This document shows, one piece after another, positions 1 to 5,799 of a stretch of 6,443 nt of DNA. The notes beneath the pieces are model-generated. The model was not told the origin of the DNA. It was given only the letters and a program-made list of their open reading frames with translations, and searched no databases. A program made the translations under genes and the position numbers. Source of the DNA: a bacterium (lineage in GTDB: Bacteria > Verrucomicrobiota > Verrucomicrobiae > Opitutales > Opitutaceae); contig JAJXYI010000267.1 of assembly GCA_021780625.1 (NCBI GenBank), positions 1 to 6,443 on the forward strand, written 5' to 3'. The first letter of the stretch is position 1, and the number at the start of each line of letters is the position of its first letter.

Positions 1-616
1 GCTTGCGCAGGCCTTCGAGGGTCGCGTGCACGACTGCAATGTGGTTCGAGGAACCCATCGACTTCGTGAGGATGTTCTTGATGCCGGCAGCCTCGAGCAC
101 AGCGCGCACACCGCCGCCGGCGATCAGACCGGTGCCGGGGGAAGCTGGCTTCAGCATGACGCGGCCGCCGTCGTACTCACCGAGCACGTCGTGCGGAATC
201 GTGTCGCCCTTGAGCTTCACGGCGACGAGATGCTTGTGAGCGTTCGCGGTGCCCTTCTTGATGGCGTCCGGAACCTCATTGGCCTTGCCGTAGCCGATGC
301 CGACCTTGCCCTTGCCGTCGCCGACAACGGCGAGTGCGGCGAAGCTGAAACGGCGGCCACCCTTCACCACCTTGGCACAACGATTGATGAAGACGACCTT
401 CTCGATCATCTGCGGGCCATCGGACTCCTGCTGACGATTGTCGCGATTGTCCCGGCGCGGGCCACGACCTGGACCGCGGCCCTGGCCGCGGAAGCCGCCC
501 TGACCCCGCGGAGCGCGCGGCTCGCGCGGTTCGGGAGCGGGAGCGGGAGCGGGAGCGGCCGCCTCAGGAGCGGCGGGCGTGGTGGGTTCCGGAGCGGAAC
601 TGGGTTCGGTGCTCAT
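1..616 (-). CDS. rpsE: 30S ribosomal protein uS5, 3' end outside window
   Basis: uS5 sits on the solvent side of the 30S body near uS4 and uS8, at the mRNA entry channel, and contributes to decoding accuracy. Reading from the ATG at 616, 205 codons lie in the window; probably only about 20 C-terminal residues are missing. The S5 double-stranded RNA-binding domain begins near residue 70, with the signature [11 protein letters not shown] followed by [21 protein letters not shown]. The C-terminal domain carries [22 protein letters not shown] and [15 protein letters not shown]. Residues 1-65 form an extension absent from the E. coli protein: Pro/Ala-rich (residues 10-30, including four Ala-Pro pairs encoded by four perfect GGGAGC hexamers at 533-556 on the plus strand), then Gly/Arg-rich (residues 37-62). 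The start lies 7 nt after the rplR stop with no clear Shine-Dalgarno sequence, so translational coupling is likely. An internal ATG at 409 (Met70) would remove the extension, but it has no well-placed ribosome binding site. Confidence 0.97.
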   Translation of the reverse strand, partial: MSTEPSSAPEPTTPAAPEAAAPAPAPAPEPREPRAPRGQGGFRGQGRGPGRGPRRDNRDNRQQESDGPQMIEKVVFINRCAKVVKGGRRFSFAALAVVGDGKGKVGIGYGKANEVPDAIKKGTANAHKHLVAVKLKGDTIPHDVLGEYDGGRVMLKPASPGTGLIAGGGVRAVLEAAGIKNILTKSMGSSNHIAVVHATLEGLRK

Positions 617-623
617 GCTTTAT

Positions 624-983
624 TTAGAATTTGAGGCCACCTTCGCGCGCGGCGTCGGCGAATGTTTTGACTTTCCCGTGGTACGGCGCGCCGCTGCGAT
701 CGAACACGACAGCTTCGATGCCGGCAGCCTTCGCCTTGGCGGCAAAAGCGATACCGAGGGTCTTTGCGCTGGCGATGTTCGCCTTGAGCTTCTGCTGACG
801 CAGCTCGGGATCGAGGCTCGACAGGAAGACGAGGGTCTTCGCAGCCGTGTCGTCGATCGCCTGCGCGTAGACGTGCTTCGAGGTGAAACGGACGCTGAGA
901 CGCGGACGGGCAGCGGTGCCGTTGACCTTCTTGCGGATGCGCCAACGACGGTTCTGGAGGAGGCGGGCTTTGGTAATGCTCAT
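624..983 (-). CDS. rplR: 50S ribosomal protein bL18
   Basis: bL18 binds 5S rRNA together with uL5 and helps dock it into the central protuberance of the 50S subunit. The product is 119 residues, the normal family length. It has the basic N-terminal segment (RRWRIRKKV, residues 12-20), then RPRLSVRFTSKHVYAQAIDD (27-45), and the diagnostic C-terminal block FDRSG..YHGKVKTFADAAREGGL (95-117). The start ATG at 983 is preceded by GGGAG about 8 nt upstream, one of the few convincing ribosome binding sites in the window. It lies 17 nt after rplF and 7 nt before rpsE, in the standard rplF-rplR-rpsE order. I see nothing unusual in it. Confidence 0.98.
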   Translation of the reverse strand: MSITKARLLQNRRWRIRKKVNGTAARPRLSVRFTSKHVYAQAIDDTAAKTLVFLSSLDPELRQQKLKANIASAKTLGIAFAAKAKAAGIEAVVFDRSGAPYHGKVKTFADAAREGGLKF

Positions 984-991
984 GTGTGGTT

Positions 992-997
992 CTCCCG
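992..997 (-). promoter_or_regulatory. Shine-Dalgarno site of rplR
   Basis: On the minus strand this reads CGGGAG, placed 8 nt before the ATG at 983. It fixes the rplR start and contrasts with most genes of this window, which lack such a motif. Confidence 0.75.
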
Positions 998-1000
998 GTG

Positions 1001-1537
1001 TTAGGCGACGGTCTTGCCTTCCTTGCGGCGAACGCGCTCGCCAACGATGCGCACGCCCTTGCCCTTGTACGGCTCCGGCGGGTAGTAGCCGCGAATCTCA
1101 GCCGTGACAGCGCCGACAAGCTGCTTGTCCGCGCCTTCGACCTTGAGCTTCGTGCCGTCGGTGATGGTCACCTTGATGCCCTCAGGAATGTCCATGAGGA
1201 TCGGGTGCGAGTAGCCGAGTGCGAGATCGAGCTGCTTGCCCTTCATCGCGGCCTTGAAACCGACGCCCTGGATTTCGAGTTCCTTCGTGTAGCCGTCCGT
1301 GACGCCCTTGACCATGCCGGCGACGACGGAGCGCGCGGTGCCATACATGGCATTCGCGAAACGGGACTCCTCGGTTGGAGCGAAGGTCACCTTCTTGTCG
1401 CCAACGGTGACCTTGACCACCGGTGCGAAAGATTTCTGGACCTTGCCCTTGGGACCCTCGACCAGGACGGACTCACCGGTGACGGTGACTTTGACCTTGT
1501 CGGGAATTGAAACGGGTTGCTTGCCAATGCGGCTCAT
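1001..1537 (-). CDS. rplF: 50S ribosomal protein uL6
   Basis: uL6 binds 23S rRNA near the sarcin-ricin loop and the GTPase-associated side of the 50S subunit. The product is 178 residues (E. coli has 177) with the duplicated L6 fold: an N-terminal copy (about 1-82, starting MSRIGKQPVSIP with VLVEGPKG at 25-31) and a C-terminal copy (about 83-175). The C-terminal copy carries the motif KELEIQGVGFKAAMKG (85-100), LGYSHP (107-112) and the signature PEPYKGKGVR (154-163). An open frame continues upstream to 1876, but that is a shadow of rpsH. The ATG at 1537 gives the exact family N-terminus and has AAGGAG 7 nt upstream. The rpsH stop codon overlaps that Shine-Dalgarno sequence; the spacing to rpsH is 11 nt. 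Confidence 0.98.
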   Translation of the reverse strand: MSRIGKQPVSIPDKVKVTVTGESVLVEGPKGKVQKSFAPVVKVTVGDKKVTFAPTEESRFANAMYGTARSVVAGMVKGVTDGYTKELEIQGVGFKAAMKGKQLDLALGYSHPILMDIPEGIKVTITDGTKLKVEGADKQLVGAVTAEIRGYYPPEPYKGKGVRIVGERVRRKEGKTVA

Positions 1538-1544
1538 GGACGTG

Positions 1545-1550
1545 CTCCTT
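1545..1550 (-). promoter_or_regulatory. Shine-Dalgarno site of rplF overlapping rpsH stop
   Basis: On the minus strand this is AAGGAG, 7 nt before the ATG at 1537. It overlaps two bases of the rpsH stop codon (1549-1551), so ribosomes terminating on rpsH cover this site, which suggests coupled translation. Confidence 0.85.
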
Positions 1551-1941
1551 ACCAGACGTTGCAGATCAGTTCGCCGCCAGCCTTGTTGCGGCGGCAGTCG
1601 GCGTCCTTCATGAGGCCCTTCGACGTCGACAGAATGCCGATGCCGAGGCCGTTGAGAACGCGGGGAATTTCGGTGTAGCGGAAGTACAGCCGGCGACCCG
1701 GCGTGGACACGCGCTTCAGGCCGGTGATGGCGGGCGCGCCGTCGACGTACTTCATCTTGACGACGAGGGTCTTGTGGCCGGCGGCGTCGGTGCCTTCGCT
1801 GTGGTCGGCAATGTAACCCTCGTTCTTGAGGATCACGGCGACGCTCGCCTTCAGAATCGAGTGCGGGATGACGCACTCATCGAGGCGCGCCTTGCTGGCG
1901 TTGCGAAGGCGCGTGAGAAAATCACTGATCGGATCGGTCAT
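1549..1941 (-). CDS. rpsH: 30S ribosomal protein uS8
   Basis: uS8 is a primary 16S rRNA-binding protein of the central domain (helix 21) and, in E. coli, the translational repressor of the spc operon. The product is 130 residues, as in E. coli. The N-terminus MTDPISDFLTRLRNA (1-15) is the family start. The C-terminal RNA-binding half has EIPRVLNGLGIGILSTSKGLMKD (91-113), which contains the STSKG signature, and it ends GGELICNVW. The ATG at 1941 follows a 129-nt spacer after rpsN and has no Shine-Dalgarno motif; the preceding bases read CATCCACC. Whether uS8 autoregulates this operon cannot be decided here: I could not identify a helix-21 mimic near rplE by eye. Confidence 0.98.
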   Translation of the reverse strand: MTDPISDFLTRLRNASKARLDECVIPHSILKASVAVILKNEGYIADHSEGTDAAGHKTLVVKMKYVDGAPAITGLKRVSTPGRRLYFRYTEIPRVLNGLGIGILSTSKGLMKDADCRRNKAGGELICNVW

Positions 1942-2070
1942 GGTGGATGTTTGGTTTCAGACTCGCCGGATCATATCCGACTTCCGGCGGAGAAAGAGAT
2001 TAAGGGGGCTGTTCTTACAGGAGGGTCCACGCGGGACGTGTTCCGTTGTCTCCTGTGAAAACAAGTCGTG
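1942..2070. other. rpsN-rpsH spacer with two inverted repeats
   Basis: This 129-bp non-coding spacer holds two inverted repeats. The first pairs CGCCGGA (1964-1970) with TCCGGCG (1983-1989), a 7-bp stem with a 12-nt loop. The second pairs ACAGGAG (2017-2023) with CTCCTGT (2050-2056), with smaller GTCC/GGAC complementarity (2025-2028 and 2034-2037) inside. I see no clear 7-bp periodicity here, unlike the six other elements. Neither hairpin is followed by a T-run on the transcript side, so neither looks like an intrinsic terminator. They could be processing sites or an rpsH leader structure. Confidence 0.55.
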
Positions 2071-2376
2071 TTACCAGGAGGCCTTGACGACGCCCGGGAT
2101 CTTGCCGGCGAGCGCCAGCTCACGGAACTGGATACGCGAAACGCCGAACTTGCGGATGTAGGCGCGCGGACGACCGCTCATCGAGCAGCGGTTGCGAATG
2201 CGCACCGGGGAGGAATTGCGAGGGAGCTTCTGGAGCTTCTTCTGCGCGGCGTAGAACTCGTCGTCGGTTGTCGCCGGATTGACGAGGGTGGCCTTCAACT
2301 CGGCCCGCTTCGCGGCAAATTTCGCGGCGAGCTTGATGCGCTTCTTGTTGCGCTCGATTGCGGAGGTCTTTGGCAT
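2071..2376 (-). CDS. rpsN: 30S ribosomal protein uS14, long zinc-free form
   Basis: uS14 is a 16S rRNA-binding protein of the 30S head, packed against uS3 and uS10 and required late in assembly. The product is 101 residues, the length of the E. coli protein. It belongs to the zinc-independent C-minus class: the C-terminal part reads [18 protein letters not shown] (56-73) and has one Cys instead of two CxxC pairs. [13 protein letters not shown] (77-89) and the terminal PGVVKASW are diagnostic. The long linker (about residues 27-50) typical of this class is present. It starts at the ATG at 2376 without a visible Shine-Dalgarno sequence; the upstream bases include TATACTTCTCTAGAAA. It lies 77 nt after rplE, behind a heptamer-repeat element. 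Confidence 0.98.
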   Translation of the reverse strand: MPKTSAIERNKKRIKLAAKFAAKRAELKATLVNPATTDDEFYAAQKKLQKLPRNSSPVRIRNRCSMSGRPRAYIRKFGVSRIQFRELALAGKIPGVVKASW

Positions 2377-2396
2377 TTTCTAGAGAAGTATAAAGA

Positions 2397-2449
2397 CTTG
2401 GGTGTAAGGTCTAAGGTGCTTACTCGTTAAACATTACACCTTAAACAAT
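2397..2449. repeat. Heptamer-repeat element, rplE-rpsN spacer
   Basis: Plus-strand heptamers in tandem are CTTGGGT (2397-2403), GTAAGGT (2404-2410) and CTAAGGT (2411-2417). On the far side the same unit recurs inverted: TTACACC (2434-2440) and CACCTTA (2437-2443). GGTGTAA (2401-2407) pairs with TTACACC, or alternatively TAAGGTG (2412-2418) pairs with CACCTTA. The two pairings are mutually exclusive registers of a 7-bp stem. The element ends 4 nt from the rplE stop codon and about 20 nt before the rpsN start. Confidence 0.7.
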
Positions 2450-2453
2450 CGTG

Positions 2454-3032
2454 TTAGGCGGCTTTCGTCGGAGCGGCGGCGGCGGCTTCGGTGCGGCGGA
2501 ACGGCATCCCGAGGAGACGCAGCAGTTCGCGGCCTTCCTCGTCGTTCTGCGCCGTCGTCACGATCGTGATGTCGAGGCCGATGTGCTTCTTCACGTTCTC
2601 GATCGAGATTTCCGGGAAGATCGAGTGATCGGTCACGCCGATGTTGTAGTTGCCCTGGCCGTCCAGCTTGGAAGGCACGCCGCGGAAGTCGCGAATCGTC
2701 GGGAGGGCGACCGCGAGAAGGCGGTAAAAGAATTCCCACATCGCCGTGCCGCGCAGCGTCACATGGCAACCAACGACCTGGCCCTGCTTCAGCTTGAAAT
2801 TGGCAATGGCCTTGCGGGACTTGGCGAGCACGGGCTTCTGGCCGGCGATCGCAGCGACGTCGCGCTGGATGTCCGCGATCTGGTTCTTGTCAGCCTCGGC
2901 ATCGATGCCGGTGTTGATCGAGATTTTGACCAGCTTCGGAACCTGGTGCTTGTTCTTATAGCCACGGCTCTTCACGAGCTCGGGGACAACCTGCTCGATG
3001 TAGAGCTTCTTGAGGGACGGAACTTGGCTCAT
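2454..3032 (-). CDS. rplE: 50S ribosomal protein uL5
   Basis: uL5 binds 5S rRNA in the central protuberance and forms an intersubunit bridge; with bL18 it delivers 5S rRNA to the 50S subunit. The product is 192 residues, against about 179 in E. coli. Family blocks are clear: PKLVKISINTGI (32-43), AGQKPVLAKSRKAIANFKL (63-81), GCHVTLRG (88-95), and the signature FRGVPSKLDGQGNYNIGV (116-133) followed by FPEI. The extra length is a C-terminal Ala-rich tail (about 181-192, TEAAAAAPTKAA). The ATG at 3032 gives the expected N-terminus SLKKLYIEQVVPEL. No Shine-Dalgarno motif is visible; a 182-nt spacer with a repeat element separates it from rplX. Confidence 0.98.
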   Translation of the reverse strand: MSQVPSLKKLYIEQVVPELVKSRGYKNKHQVPKLVKISINTGIDAEADKNQIADIQRDVAAIAGQKPVLAKSRKAIANFKLKQGQVVGCHVTLRGTAMWEFFYRLLAVALPTIRDFRGVPSKLDGQGNYNIGVTDHSIFPEISIENVKKHIGLDITIVTTAQNDEEGRELLRLLGMPFRRTEAAAAAPTKAA

Positions 3033-3110
3033 TTGATTTGCCCGCGATTACCGACCGCAGGCGGTTGTGAGTGATGATTTAAAGGGAAAAGGGAGGATTG
3101 CGTCAGCCCG
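3033..3110. other. Proximal rplE leader, no repeat unit seen
   Basis: These 78 bp lie between the rplE start and the repeat element further upstream. They contain one small palindrome, ACCGC-AG-GCGGT (3051-3062), and a purine-rich plus-strand run (3080-3096), which is pyrimidine-rich in the transcript. No gene, ribosome binding site or promoter could be identified with confidence. Confidence 0.4.
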
Positions 3111-3112
3111 AA

Positions 3113-3199
3113 CACCAAGTGGCAAGTAGCAAGTGCCGGGATTTTCGGTTTGGCCCGTAAGCCTCTCCAACATCCTTACTTGCGACCTGATGCTTGGTG
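3113..3199. repeat. Heptamer-repeat hairpin, rplX-rplE spacer
   Basis: The left arm has three tandem heptamers with consensus xxCAAGT: ACCAAGT (3114-3120), GGCAAGT (3121-3127), AGCAAGT (3128-3134). The right arm has three heptamers of the reverse complement: ACTTGCG (3178-3184), ACCTGAT (3185-3191), GCTTGGT (3192-3198). CACCAAG (3113-3119) pairs with CTTGGTG (3193-3199), and GCAAGT (3129-3134) pairs with ACTTGC (3178-3183). Both pairings are in the same register, so the arms form one imperfect stem about 20 bp long around a 43-nt interior. Confidence 0.75.
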
Positions 3200-3214
3200 C
3201 TCCAGCAAAGGCGC

Positions 3215-3490
3215 TCAGGCCTTCGCAGGCTCGGTCTTCTTGCGGCGCGTGGAGGCGTCGAAGCCGGCCTTGAGCATCAGGTTCGAGACGTGAACCGAGC
3301 CTTCGCGCTCGGTGATCGCGCCCTGAGGGTTCTTTTCCGACTTCTTCTCGTGGCGCTTGATCATTGCGACGCCCTCAACGCGGGCGCGTTGCTTCGCGGC
3401 GAGGACCTCGATGACCTTGCCGGACTTGCCCTTCTGGGAGCCGGCGATGACGACGACGGTGTCGCCGCGTTTGATATGAAACTTTTGCAT
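3215..3490 (-). CDS. rplX: 50S ribosomal protein uL24, short form
   Basis: uL24 is an early 50S assembly initiator that binds the 5' domain of 23S rRNA and lies next to the exit-tunnel opening. The product is 91 residues. The N-terminal KOW motif is plain: KFHIKRGDTVVVIAGSQKGKSGKV (3-26). GVAMIKRHEKKSEKNPQGAITEREGSVHVSN (40-70) is the conserved central part. The protein then stops after FDASTRRKKTEPAKA and lacks the longer C-terminal strand region of the roughly 104-residue E. coli protein. An upstream in-frame TTG at 3505 would add five residues, but the ATG at 3490 gives the family N-terminus. No Shine-Dalgarno sequence is seen; the bases before the ATG belong to a heptamer repeat. Confidence 0.96.
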   Translation of the reverse strand: MQKFHIKRGDTVVVIAGSQKGKSGKVIEVLAAKQRARVEGVAMIKRHEKKSEKNPQGAITEREGSVHVSNLMLKAGFDASTRRKKTEPAKA

Positions 3491-3493
3491 AAT

Positions 3494-3521
3494 CTGAGAT
3501 CTCAAATGTGAGATTTGAAAT
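3494..3521. repeat. Compact heptamer-repeat element, rplN-rplX spacer
   Basis: Four contiguous heptamers fill most of a 39-bp spacer: CTGAGAT (3494-3500), CTCAAAT (3501-3507), GTGAGAT (3508-3514), TTGAAAT (3515-3521). The consensus is close to xTGARAT. Because GAGATCTC is palindromic the unit can also pair with itself: ATCTCA (3499-3504) pairs with TGAGAT (3509-3514) over a 4-nt loop. The element begins 3 nt upstream of the rplX start and ends 8 nt from the rplN stop, so it occupies the position a Shine-Dalgarno site would take. Confidence 0.7.
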
Positions 3522-3529
3522 GCCGCGGC

Positions 3530-3895
3530 TTAGAGAACCTCGGGCGCGAGCGAAATGATCTTCATGAAGTTCTTCGCACGGAGCTCACGAGCGACAGGGC
3601 CGAAGATACGGGTGCCCTTGGGATTGTTGGTGGCGTCGATGATGACGATCGCGTTGCTGTCGAAGCGCAGGTAGCTGCCGTCGGAACGACGGATCGGCTG
3701 CTTGGTGCGGACGACGACGGCTTTCGCAACCTCACCCTTCTTCACGGTGGCGTCGGTCGTGCTTTCCTTGATATGCACGGTCACGATGTCGCCAACGTGG
3801 GCATAGGCGGTTTGCTGGCCCATGCGTTGAATGAGAGCGGCTTTGCGCGCGCCGGTATTGTCGGCGACGTCGAGTATGGAGCGCAGTTGAATCAT
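3530..3895 (-). CDS. rplN: 50S ribosomal protein uL14
   Basis: uL14 lies at the subunit interface, contacts bL19 and 16S helix 14 (bridge B8), and is the docking site of the silencing factor RsfS. The product is 121 residues, close to the family norm of 120-123. It begins [19 protein letters not shown] (1-19), the classical start. The signature region [19 protein letters not shown] (69-87) is followed by [16 protein letters not shown] (91-106), and the protein ends [12 protein letters not shown]. The start at 3895 has a strong Shine-Dalgarno sequence, AGAGGAGG, 6 nt upstream. It follows rpsQ by only 36 nt, so the spc operon promoter found here in E. coli has little room. Confidence 0.99.
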   Translation of the reverse strand: MIQLRSILDVADNTGARKAALIQRMGQQTAYAHVGDIVTVHIKESTTDATVKKGEVAKAVVVRTKQPIRRSDGSYLRFDSNAIVIIDATNNPKGTRIFGPVARELRAKNFMKIISLAPEVL

Positions 3896-3901
3896 GGCAG
3901 G

Positions 3902-3909
3902 CCTCCTCT
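3902..3909 (-). promoter_or_regulatory. Strong Shine-Dalgarno site of rplN
   Basis: On the minus strand this is AGAGGAGG, ending 6 nt before the ATG at 3895. It is the strongest ribosome binding site in the window and lies at the S10/spc junction. It may give rplN ribosome loading independent of rpsQ. Confidence 0.85.
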
Positions 3910-3931
3910 TGGCTTGTTGTGTTGTTAAGTG

Positions 3932-4303
3932 TTAGGCCTTGCCCTCGGTCTGCACCGGAGCCTCGTTGTGCTTGGTGGTCTTCGTCGGGACGGCTGCGGC
4001 GACATCGGTCTCGGAGATCGCGCCCGCGGCGGTGACGGCCTTCTGAAGCACCGCGACGACGCGCCAGCGCTTGAGGCGGCTCATCGGACGGGTCTCCATG
4101 ATTTCGACCTGATCGCCCACCTTGGTCTCGTTCTTCTCGTCATGGACGTGGAGGACGGTCTGGCGGTTGACGACCTTGTGGTAGCGAGGATGCGGCGTCT
4201 TGAAAGGAACGACGACCTTGATCGACTTGTCACCCGAGCGGCTGGAAACGACGCCGATGACAGTTTTGCGCACGCTGCGCTGGCCAGGAGTGGCGGAGGA
4301 CAT
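3932..4303 (-). CDS. rpsQ: 30S ribosomal protein uS17 with C-terminal extension
   Basis: uS17 is a primary 16S rRNA-binding protein with an OB fold that organises the 5' and central domains during 30S assembly. The core covers about residues 10-88: RKTVIGVVSSRSGDKSIKV (12-30), HPRYHKVVNRQTVLHVHDEKN (38-58), and the signature GDQVEIMETRPMSRLKRWRVV (63-83). The total of 123 residues exceeds the usual 80-90. The excess is a tail of about 35 residues (89-123) rich in Ala, Thr, Val and Glu, probably disordered. The ATG at 4303 has no Shine-Dalgarno motif; the preceding bases CCGAAATTCCA are the edge of a heptamer-repeat element. rplN follows after 36 nt. Confidence 0.98.
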   Translation of the reverse strand: MSSATPGQRSVRKTVIGVVSSRSGDKSIKVVVPFKTPHPRYHKVVNRQTVLHVHDEKNETKVGDQVEIMETRPMSRLKRWRVVAVLQKAVTAAGAISETDVAAAVPTKTTKHNEAPVQTEGKA

Positions 4304-4307
4304 TGGA

Positions 4308-4400
4308 ATTTCGGATTTCGGATTACGGATTGCGGATTTCGGACTGGCTGGCGTGCGGACCGAGGCTCATGCCTCGATTCGCATTCGCCAGTCCGCAATC
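4308..4400. repeat. Heptamer-repeat hairpin, rpmC-rpsQ spacer
   Basis: Five tandem heptamers form the left arm: ATTTCGG (4308-4314), ATTTCGG (4315-4321), ATTACGG (4322-4328), ATTGCGG (4329-4335), ATTTCGG (4336-4342). The right arm is also in 7-bp register: CTCGATT (4373-4379), CGCATTC (4380-4386), GCCAGTC (4387-4393), CGCAATC (4394-4400). CGGACTGGC (4340-4348) pairs with GCCAGTCCG (4387-4395); the tip pairs CGAGGC (4361-4366) with GCCTCG (4371-4376) around the loop TCAT. Alternatively GATTGCGG (4328-4335) pairs with CCGCAATC (4393-4400), which bulges out exactly one heptamer. The element fills nearly the whole 98-bp spacer: 4 nt from the rpsQ start and 1 nt from the rpmC stop. Confidence 0.85.
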
Positions 4401-4401
4401 A

Positions 4402-4605
4402 TCAGGCGGCGGTTGCTTGCGCCTTCTTTTCGTTACGGATGGTCTCGAGGCGGGCGACATCCTTGCGGCGCTGGCGCAGCGTGTGCGGCTTCTCGATCTG
4501 GCCGGTCTCCTTCTTCAGGCGGTCGACGAGGAGGCCCTCACGGATTTCGCGGATCTTGGTCTCGATCTCGGGAAGGGAAAGTTCGCGGATTTCTTTCGAA
4601 GTCAT
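4402..4605 (-). CDS. rpmC: 50S ribosomal protein bL29 (uL29 family)
   Basis: L29 is a small helical protein at the exit-tunnel rim next to uL23, part of the docking area for trigger factor and the signal recognition particle. The product is 67 residues (E. coli has 63). It shows the two-helix hairpin: MTSKEIRELSLPEIETKIREIREGL (1-25), then LKKETGQIEKPHTLRQRRKDVARLETIRNEKK (30-61). The central TGQIEKPHTLRQRRKDVARLETI block is diagnostic. The start at 4605 lies 26 nt after the rplP stop and has no Shine-Dalgarno motif. The order rplP-rpmC-rpsQ is the standard one. Confidence 0.97.
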   Translation of the reverse strand: MTSKEIRELSLPEIETKIREIREGLLVDRLKKETGQIEKPHTLRQRRKDVARLETIRNEKKAQATAA

Positions 4606-4631
4606 GGCGGTGCGTGTTTGGCGGTTGTGGC

Positions 4632-5054
<423 letters not shown>

Positions 5055-5060
5055 GATGAT

Positions 5061-5154
5061 TTTCGATTTTGGATTTTCGACTTTCGATTCTCCTCAGTCC
5101 CGATTTTCAGGCGCCCTGCGCCTCAATCGAAAATCGAGAATCGAGAATCGAAAA
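5061..5154. repeat. Heptamer-repeat hairpin, rpsC-rplP spacer
   Basis: The left arm has four tandem heptamers: TTTCGAT (5061-5067), TTTGGAT (5068-5074), TTTCGAC (5075-5081), TTTCGAT (5082-5088). The right arm has four tandem heptamers of the reverse-complement class: TCGAAAA (5127-5133), TCGAGAA (5134-5140), TCGAGAA (5141-5147), TCGAAAA (5148-5154). TTTCGATTCTC (5082-5092) pairs perfectly with GAGAATCGAAA (5143-5153); CGATTTTC (5101-5108) pairs with GAAAATCG (5129-5136); the tip pairs AGGCGC (5109-5114) with GCGCCT (5118-5123) around a 3-nt loop. The element ends 4 nt from the rpsC stop and begins 6 nt from the rplP start. Confidence 0.9.
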
Positions 5155-5158
5155 TGGA

Positions 5159-5791
<633 letters not shown>

Positions 5792-5799
5792 GGAAGTGA

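Noticed and set aside
26..634. 202-codon open frame on the plus strand opposite rpsE
   Set aside because: It is antisense to a clearly conserved uS5 gene. High GC content produces long shadow frames, and the translation matches no family I know.
1001..1876. Longer uL6 frame of 291 codons
   Set aside because: The first 113 codons lie inside rpsH in another frame. The ATG at 1537 has an AAGGAG site and gives the exact uL6 N-terminus.
3113..3199. CRISPR array or REP/MITE-type mobile repeat
   Set aside because: The units are only 7 bp with no unique spacers, and the sequence differs from one spacer to the next, so the elements are not copies of a single dispersed repeat. No target-site duplications or transposase are seen.
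3491..3505. TTG at 3505 as the rplX start
   Set aside because: It would add five residues encoded by the heptamer repeat. The ATG at 3490 gives the family start MQKFHIKRGD.
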